From [Phialemoniopsis] sp. UDSM-2020 (lineage: Eukaryota; Ascomycota; Sordariomycetes; Thyridiales; Thyridiaceae), in contig JAEILZ010000008.1 of assembly GCA_018873225.1 (NCBI GenBank), positions 2,542,001 through 2,606,000 of the forward strand: DNA of 64,000 nucleotides. The letters run 5' to 3'. A program made the position numbers and the translations under genes. Positions 57,797 through 64,000 of this stretch are shown here, piece by piece. Every line of letters starts with the position of its first letter. Position 1 is the stretch's first letter. The notes below the pieces were generated by a model that was given only the letters and a program-made list of their open reading frames with translations, was not told the origin of the DNA and ran no database searches.

Positions 57797-58695
57797 CTAC
57801 GACTTCCAGCCACCGTCAATGCTGATAGACTGGCCAGTGATGAAGCTTGACTCATCACTCAACAGAAAAGCGACCAAGTACGCAACCTCCGATGGCTGAC
57901 CCATTCTCCTCAGTGGAACAGTATCAAAACTTCGCGTAGGGCTGTTTTGAGCACCACCTCGCTCCTCATAGGACTTCTGCACCATGGGTGTGTCTATAAA
58001 GCCCCTATAACATAGTCAGTATACGTTTGAGATGACTTTGAATGCTATCGACAGCTCATCTCGCTCGACTGCTTTAGAGCGATGTTGATGAACTGTGGTA
58101 AGTAATGCTCAAGAAGCAGGGCTATAACTCACGGGCAGAAGCAGTTGACTCGGATGTTAGAGGGTCCAACTTCCTTGGCCGACGATCGCGTCAAGCCGAT
58201 GAGACCGTGCTTGGAGCTGGAGTACGCGGCCGAGCCCGGTCCGCCTTCAAGTCCTAGCACAGATGCGGCGTTGACAATGGAGGCTCCCGACTTCATCACC
58301 TTGAGCTCCGAGCGCATGCAGTGCATCACTCCGGTTAGGTTGACCGACAGCATAAGGTCCCAGGTGTTTTCGTCCTCCTCGGCAACATTGTTCTTGAGGT
58401 TGGCCTTGAAGATGCCGGCGATGTTGGCGGCGCCGTCGAGCTTGCCAAAGTGGTCGACGGTCTGCTTGATCCAGGCATCGACGGCCTTGGCGTCGGCGAC
58501 GTTGACCACGGAGGTGATGACCTGGCAGTCTTTGTTGGCGGCACGGCACTCGGCGGCCGCGGCGTCGAGGAGCTTGTCCTGCACGTCGGAGAGCGAGAGG
58601 CTGGCGCCGCGCTCGGCGAGGAGCTTGGCCGTGGCCAGGCCCATGCCCGACGCCGCGCCGGTGATGGCGATGACTTTTCCTTGGAAGGATGCCAT
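57797..58695 (-). CDS. Short-chain dehydrogenase/reductase (classical SDR)
   Basis: Two exons (58695-58133, 58004-57797; 771 bases) give 256 residues, the usual classical SDR length. Cofactor motif [20 protein letters not shown] (TGX3GXG), then AANIAGIF (NNAG-like), the catalytic Ser in [12 protein letters not shown] and Tyr-X3-Lys in AYSSSKHGL are all present. Asp in SLSDVQ after strand 2 points to NAD. The C-terminal [13 protein letters not shown] is typical. It oxidises an alcohol or reduces a ketone. The start MASFQGKV is the first residue run fitting the family; upstream in-frame sequence lacks support. Confidence 0.94.
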
Positions 58696-59633
58696 TACGG
58701 TCGCACTAATGGGGGTTGGTGGCTTACGTCTGGTCGGAGGGTGTGGGATGCTGCGTTCTTCTGGTAGACTGGAGGAATAGGGATATTCTAGCACAGAAGC
58801 GATTTTGGTATCTTGCAACTACGAGAAAGCTAGAAACCATTCACTCTACGATACTTTTGATCATCATCAACTTCCGCGGCTCAAGCGTTCGTGAGGGGTT
58901 TTCCGGGTGGGGGAGTGCCGTCTTAGACCAAAGTAGTTTGAAAAAGCCCACTCTGGAGGTGTTCATGACGGCGCAGATCGGATACGTTGGCCCGATGCTC
59001 TCTGGCGAAACCAACATCACAATATTGATTCTTGAAGTAATCGTGATACGAAGGATTTATTCAGAGTTGATTGACGAAAATGTTCTCATACAGAAAGCAC
59101 TTCTGACACATGCGAGTATGCGAGATTTGTCGGAGGCGGATGTCGGCAACCCGGATGTCCGGAAAAGGGTCTATGACATCTGCGTATACAGTGTGGAGAT
59201 AGCGGCAAGACATGTACGTCTAGGATCAAAGCGTATATCCCTTTCTCCTCATCCAGGGCTGAATATCCATGTTTAGCATAGGCTGCAAAGATCTGAAGTG
59301 AGTCGTGCTGATGTCAAAATCCCCATGGGGTAAAGGGGGAGGACTGATGCAATCGCGACTAGCCTGCCCAGATCTCCTGCGGGACCCCACTCATGGGAGA
59401 ACGTTTCCAGGCCGAGCTGTTATTGGCTCCGAGACATGTGCCATGACTCTTGCCATGCACCCAGAGGCGTGTTGCAACTTCAGGAGTGCGAGTGGCGAAA
59501 CGGAACAGACGGAGATGGGTTGGATGGTCAAGATAGATGAGATTATATGTGCGATGGGAACTTGATCGCTGGAGACATCGCTCTTTGACCCAACTGACAA
59601 GCTCGACACAATATTTTGAGCATAGCGCACATA
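58696..59633. promoter_or_regulatory. divergent promoter region of SDR and class II aldolase (copy 2) genes
   Basis: A 938-base interval between divergent starts. It contains the palindrome CCCCATGGGG at 59321-59330, listed separately. A plus-strand frame at 58716-59276 has no domain and is discounted. Confidence 0.45.
59321..59330. promoter_or_regulatory. palindrome CCCCATGGGG upstream of aldolase copy 2
   Basis: A perfect 10-base palindrome 304 bases upstream of the ATG at 59634. The identical decamer occurs upstream of the NRPS-like gene at 61093-61102. A shared regulator is possible but not shown. Confidence 0.4.
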
Positions 59634-60551
59634 ATGTCAACGTCTACAGTCACTCAAACGGCAGGCCAGGCTTCCACAAGCCAGGGTTCAACAATCCAAT
59701 ACAACCGCCTGCAATCCACAGACCCCAATGCGGATGCTACAACACACGGCGGTGAAAATGTCCAGCTTCAGAAGATTCCCAGTCCTCCCGTTTTCAGCGA
59801 CAAGCATGAGGAGAGGCAGTACCTGAAGGGTCGCCTGGCTCTTGCCTTCCGCCTCTTTGGCAAGTTTGGCTTCGACGAGGGTGTCGCTGGGCACATCACG
59901 CTCCGCGACCCCGTCATGCCCGACCACTTCTGGGTGAACCCGCTCGGCCGTGCTTTTAGCCAAATGCGCCGGTCAGACCTCATCCTCGTCAACAGCGCCG
60001 GCGAAGTCGTCGACGGCGGGCCGAATAGGCTGCTCAACCGCGCCGCCTACATGATTCACCACGCCGTGCACACTGCTCGGCCCGACGTCAACTGCGCGGC
60101 TCACTCCCACAGCCTCTACGGGCGGTCATTCTGCGCCCTAGGACGGGGCATCGACATGCTCTCCCAGGACGCATGTGCTTTCTACAACGATCTCGGGGTG
60201 TACCGCCAGTTCAAGGGCGTCGTCCTGGCCGAGGAAGAGGGAAAGAACATTGCAAAGGCTCTGGGCAGTGCCAAGGCTTGCTTGTTGCAGAACCATGGCC
60301 TTCTGTCAGTCGGTCACACAGTCGAGGCGGCAGTCTTCTGGTTCGCATCGCTAGAGAAGTGTTGCCATGCACAATTGCTAGCGGAAGCTGCCGCTGCCGC
60401 TGCGAGCCCTGGGGGCAAGACGATCAAGATCGACGACGAGGACGCCGAATTCACGTTCAAGAGTGTGGGCAAGATGGGTGTTGGCTGGTTTAGCGCCCAG
60501 CCCATGTTTGATGTGTTGATAGAGGAAATCGGGGACAAGTATCTGGCGTGA
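59634..60551 (+). CDS. Class II aldolase/adducin-domain protein (copy 2)
   Basis: A single exon of 305 residues, starting MSTSTVTQTAGQAS. Domain pieces align with copy 1 at 42984: GVAGHITLRDPVMPDHFWVN, AAHSHSLYGRSFCALGRGID (two metal His), QDACAFYNDLGVY and LLQNHGLLSVGHT (third metal His). It lacks the four introns of copy 1, and the sequences are clearly diverged, so the copies are old paralogues rather than a recent tandem duplication. The C-terminus reads GWFSAQPMFDVLIEEIG, close to fungal relatives of full length. Reaction unknown. It is divergent from the SDR gene and directly precedes the NRPS-like gene, same strand. Confidence 0.92.
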   Translation: MSTSTVTQTAGQASTSQGSTIQYNRLQSTDPNADATTHGGENVQLQKIPSPPVFSDKHEERQYLKGRLALAFRLFGKFGFDEGVAGHITLRDPVMPDHFWVNPLGRAFSQMRRSDLILVNSAGEVVDGGPNRLLNRAAYMIHHAVHTARPDVNCAAHSHSLYGRSFCALGRGIDMLSQDACAFYNDLGVYRQFKGVVLAEEEGKNIAKALGSAKACLLQNHGLLSVGHTVEAAVFWFASLEKCCHAQLLAEAAAAAASPGGKTIKIDDEDAEFTFKSVGKMGVGWFSAQPMFDVLIEEIGDKYLA

Positions 60552-61092
60552 TGGCGCTGCAATGTGTATGAGGTCACAGATTGATACCAACACTTGATGG
60601 CTATAGTCTTTTAATGATGTGTTTGACAAATGAACACCTATTCAATATCCTGTCCGGTCATCTAAGCTTTGGCCGTTCAACTAAAATGTCAACCTTGACG
60701 TTGAAGAGTGATCACAGGAGACTCCGGATCTCAATCTTGACTAGGCAACAGAACCGTCAACAGAGATGACATTCTAACGTATCTTTGCGCATGATAATAA
60801 TCATCTGTGTGCAGCATGGCTCTGTTAGACTCAAAGAGTTCAACTCGATGCTGGCTTGTGGGAGCCTTGGTCGCAGTATCACAATGTTTGGCTTTACTGG
60901 CCCGCTTTTGGGTGGCAAGAAGCCTGAGAGACAGCAACACCTAGCATGGATAAGATTAAGCATTGATCCTTGAGATGTAAGCCAAGAACCGACACTCCGA
61001 GCTTCCATGAACGAAACCCTGAGGAGAGGGGTGATGTGCGGAGTAGGCCAGGGGCAAAGGCTATGCGGGGTTCAGAATCATGGATGTGTAAC

Positions 61093-61102
61093 CCCCATGG
61101 GG
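61093..61102. promoter_or_regulatory. palindrome CCCCATGGGG upstream of NRPS-like gene
   Basis: The same decamer as at 59321-59330, here 386 bases before the ATG at 61488. Confidence 0.4.
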
Positions 61103-61213
61103 AATTCAGGAGAAATCTCGGGGTCTGTATTGAATACAAGAAATGCATACCGTCAGCATCTTGTTTGTGGAAAACGACTGTCGGACCCTTGTCAGATCAA
61201 GTTGGTGTCAGAG

Positions 61214-61256
61214 AGTCGGGGTGGCTTCGTCCCCACTCGGAAATGCGACCCCGACT
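61214..61256. promoter_or_regulatory. inverted repeat AGTCGGGG-N27-CCCCGACT
   Basis: Perfect 8-base complementary arms, with CCCCAC between them. It lies about 230-275 bases upstream of the NRPS-like ATG and is a candidate regulator site. Confidence 0.4.
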
Positions 61257-61450
61257 AGCAAGAGTCATGCCCCGAAGATCATCTGTGGGCCAATGAGATA
61301 CACTTGAGATAGTGTCAATGCAGTAGCTAGTGAATACATATCATTCGTATCATTAATGAACTAGTAGAGATTGTCTTTTATAGTATCGAATTGTTGAAGC
61401 ATTGACTAGAATCGTGTGACTTGTGCCAAAAGCCAGCACCAGACTCACGC

Positions 61451-61485
61451 GCACACGCACACGCACACACACACACACACACACA
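61451..61485. repeat. CA dinucleotide microsatellite in 5' UTR
   Basis: A run of CA units, impure at its left end (GCACACGCACACG), ends two bases before the AG-AATG context of the NRPS-like start codon. It is likely length-variable. Confidence 0.85.
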
Positions 61486-61487
61486 GA

Positions 61488-64000
61488 ATGGCGGCAGTTT
61501 CTACGCAGCCGTCAGGCTTCCTCCCACTGACACCTCCCGAAACAAAGCTGACAGCCATAGACGCCTCGTTCGCAGAGGCTATCGAAGAAGCTACCATCCC
61601 CGGGACATCATGCGGCCCCTACGGAGAGAGACTCGTCGTTCATGTCGTAGATGAGCTTGCTCGGCGGACGCCAGAGAGGATATGGGCGACCGTCACAAAG
61701 TCGCCCTACGACATCCAGCATGGCTTTCGCGATATCACAGTCCGCCAACTAGCGAACGCTGTCAACTATGTGGCGTGGCAGATGGATTCCCTCTTTGGCC
61801 GGAGTGACTCTTTTGATGTCATTGCCTACATGGGCGTGTCCGACGTTAGATATGCCATCTACCTTTTTGCGGCTATCAAGACAGGCCATCAGGTGTGTGA
61901 CCTATGGAATTCAAACAATCTGTGTTGTCCCTGACTGACGTTTTCTTCCAGCTCATGATCCCATCTGTACGAAATTCAGTTTCACAACATCTCTCCGTAA
62001 TCGACGCAGCATCCTGCACAAAGATGTTCTTCACTCCAGAAATGGAGTCCAGAGTTGATGAACTGAAAGCTGAGCGGCCAGCATTGACTGCACTTACTGT
62101 ACCAACACTGGACGATCTTCTGGAGTCCAAGCCAGAGCACTACTCATACAACAAGAAATGGGCGGAAGCGAGGACAGACCCCATCATCATTGCGCATTCC
62201 TCGGGCTCAACAGGAAACCCCAAGCCAACTACGATCACCAACGGAGTGTACTCTGTGTACGACAACCACCGCAAAATTCCCAAAATCCCAGGCCGCCGCA
62301 CGCAGAGTTATGAACTGCTCGAGTTTGAAGGCGGTGGCAGATTCTTCAACCCATTCCCTCCATTTCATGTAAGCGAAACCGGACGTCCAATCTCATTGAT
62401 CAACATGCTAATGTTCTACAATGAATAGCTGGCTGGTCTGTTTGCCATGACCATCATGCCCATCTTCTACACCTGCACAGTGACCATGGGCCCTCCCGAG
62501 AAGCCACCGAGCGGAGAGATTCTCAGCCAAGCAATGCACAAATTACGGATTCGCGCCGCTTGGTGCCCTCCGACTGTCATCGAGCAAGTCGTTGCTCTGC
62601 CAGGAGGATTCGAGCAGGTTGCCACCTTGGACTGGATCATGTACACGGGTGGTCCTCTGGCACCATCGGTCGGTGATCGCATCTGCAACGTCACCAGCGT
62701 CTGTCAGCTCTACGGATCCACCGAGACTGGAAACCACATGAACTTGGTCCCGCTCCCAGAGAATTGGAACTGGTTCGAGTGGCATCCACTACTCGAGAAC
62801 GAGATGGACCCAGTCGGCGACGGTACTTATGAGATGGTGGTGCACAAGGATTCTAAGCTCGACCACTTCCGCCACCTCGCTCAGGCGTACCCGAAGCTTG
62901 AGGTGTGGCGCACCAACGACCTATTCATTCAGAAGCCAGACAACCCCAAGTTGTGGCAGTTTGTGGGCCGCCGAGACGATGTCCTTGTCCTCTCCAACGG
63001 CGAGAAGTTCAACCCTGTCAACATGGAGGGAGTCATCTTAGGCCATCCCCTCGTCAAGGGCGCCGTCATCACTGGTACCGCCAGGTTCCAGGCGGCGCTA
63101 GTGATCGAGCCCGAAGAAGGTGTAGATATGACTGCGGATCAGTTAATCGACAAATTGTGGCCGACAATCGAAAAGGCAAACTCGGTCGGACCTGCTCACG
63201 GCCGAATATTCCGACACAAGGTAGCGGTGGCAACACCCGACAAGCCTTTCAAGCGGGCTGGCAAGGGCACTGTTATCCGTGCCCAGACCACCAAGCTTTA
63301 TGCAGACGAGGTGGCCAAGCTCTACGAGGCAAGTCACGAGGAGAGCTCCATGGTAACAAAGCTTGACGCGCCAGAGAGCCTCAACGCAGTGACAGATTTC
63401 GTGAAGGCGTGCGTGATCAAGGTCTTGCCCCTGCCGTCTCTGAAGGACGAGGATGACCTGTTCGTCCTGGGTATGGACTCCCTCCAGACCTTGGAGTTGG
63501 TGAAGACACTCAAGCGATCGCTCGGAGCGTCCGGTGTCAACCAGGAGAGCGTTTCTGCCACCACTGTCTACACAAATCCAACCATCAGGCAATTAGCCAC
63601 GGCTATTCACGCTGCTTTGAACGACATCAAAATCCCCGACGCCATGGAAAACGTAGAGAGGACTGTAGCCATGAAGGAGCTCGTCGATAAGTACACCACA
63701 GACTTACCACGGGCAGCCACGCAAGCTGTCCAGCGTACGAGCGGCCAGCGGTGCGTCGCCCTCACCGGGTCCACGGGATCTCTGGGAACCCACCTGCTTG
63801 AAAAGCTCCTCAAGGACGAGTCGATCAGCAAGGTCTACTGTCTGAACCGCAGCTACGACGCCCTGTCGAGGACGAAGCAGATCTTCCTCGCCCGCGGCAA
63901 GCAGTCCGCCGACCTCGAGCTCAAGGCCGAGTTCCTGACCGTCGCGCTCGGCAAGCCCAACCTCGGCCTCGACCAGGCCAAGTACGCGCGCCTGCGCGAC
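61488..64000 (+). CDS. NRPS-like enzyme: adenylation - carrier - reductase (C-terminus outside window)
   Basis: Three exons are seen (61488-61892, 61952-62368, 62429 to the window end). The adenylation domain covers about residues 50-560: IIIAHSSGSTGNPKPT is the phosphate-binding loop (A3), QLYGSTETG is A5, and the A7/A8 region includes DDVLVLSNGEKFNP. The carrier domain shows LFVLGMDSLQTLEL, whose Ser receives phosphopantetheine. The reductase domain begins VALTGSTGSLGTHLLEKLL, an NADPH Rossmann motif. No condensation domain is present. Such A-T-R enzymes reduce a bound carboxylic acid to an aldehyde or alcohol, as in fungal carboxylic-acid reductases. The loaded acid is not predictable. The first ATG follows a CA repeat. 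Confidence 0.93.

Larger units (their letters stand above)
60552..61487. promoter_or_regulatory. promoter region of NRPS-like gene
   Basis: A 936-base interval. It includes CCCCATGGGG (61093-61102), the inverted AGTCGGGG/CCCCGACT pair (61214-61221 and 61249-61256), a GCGGGG CreA-consensus site near 61064 and a CA repeat ending just before the start codon. Confidence 0.5.

Noticed and set aside
58716..59276. 186-residue plus-strand frame upstream of aldolase copy 2
   Set aside because: No recognised domain; starts inside the divergent promoter and overlaps the SDR 5' region.
1..64000. tRNA genes, rRNA or CRISPR arrays
   Set aside because: No cloverleaf with A- and B-box sequence, no rRNA-like stretch and no regularly spaced repeats were seen; CRISPR is not expected in a fungus.

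Overview
The window is nuclear DNA of a filamentous ascomycete (Pezizomycotina, probably Sordariomycetes). Evidence: many short introns of about 46-70 nt with GT(A/G)(A/T)G(T/C) donors and CTRAY branch sites, no operons, a HET-domain gene, a fungal rhodopsin-like receptor, a Zn2Cys6 regulator and several typical fungal MFS families. Gene models below were built by joining exons by hand; for most, the summed exon length is an exact multiple of three, which is an internal check.

Bases 1-18,000 are mostly housekeeping: the 3' end of a coiled-coil protein gene, Tim10, mitochondrial lysyl-tRNA synthetase, a large F-box/LRR-like protein with a Gly-Trp-rich tail, translation factor eEF1B-alpha, a LaeA-like methyltransferase, an amino-acid permease and a 94-residue conserved protein of unknown function. 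Bases 18,700-31,300 are accessory: a HET protein, a decarboxylase-type amidohydrolase with an in-frame stop, an NmrA-like oxidoreductase, a COMT-type O-methyltransferase, a rhodopsin-like membrane protein and an orphan protein, separated by long non-coding stretches.

Bases 31,600-64,000 form a dense run of small-molecule genes: sugar-type MFS transporter, glyoxalase-like protein, FAD amine oxidase, Zn2Cys6 regulator, D-2-hydroxyacid dehydrogenase, Asp/Glu racemase-family protein, class II aldolase, Dal5-type permease, MDR reductase, ketopantoate-reductase-like protein, TRI12-type efflux pump, Baeyer-Villiger monooxygenase, SDR, a second class II aldolase, and an NRPS-like enzyme (adenylation-carrier-reductase) cut by the window end. 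This content suggests a catabolic or biosynthetic cluster (or two abutting clusters) acting on a hydroxy/oxo-acid or amino-acid-derived substrate. The product is not predictable from sequence alone.

Three genes carry an apparent lesion: a 1-base deficit in the F-box-like gene, a TAG in the amidohydrolase, and a 1-base deficit at the zinc-cluster splice junction of the regulator. Two introns need GC-AG splicing with the same GCCAGT donor.
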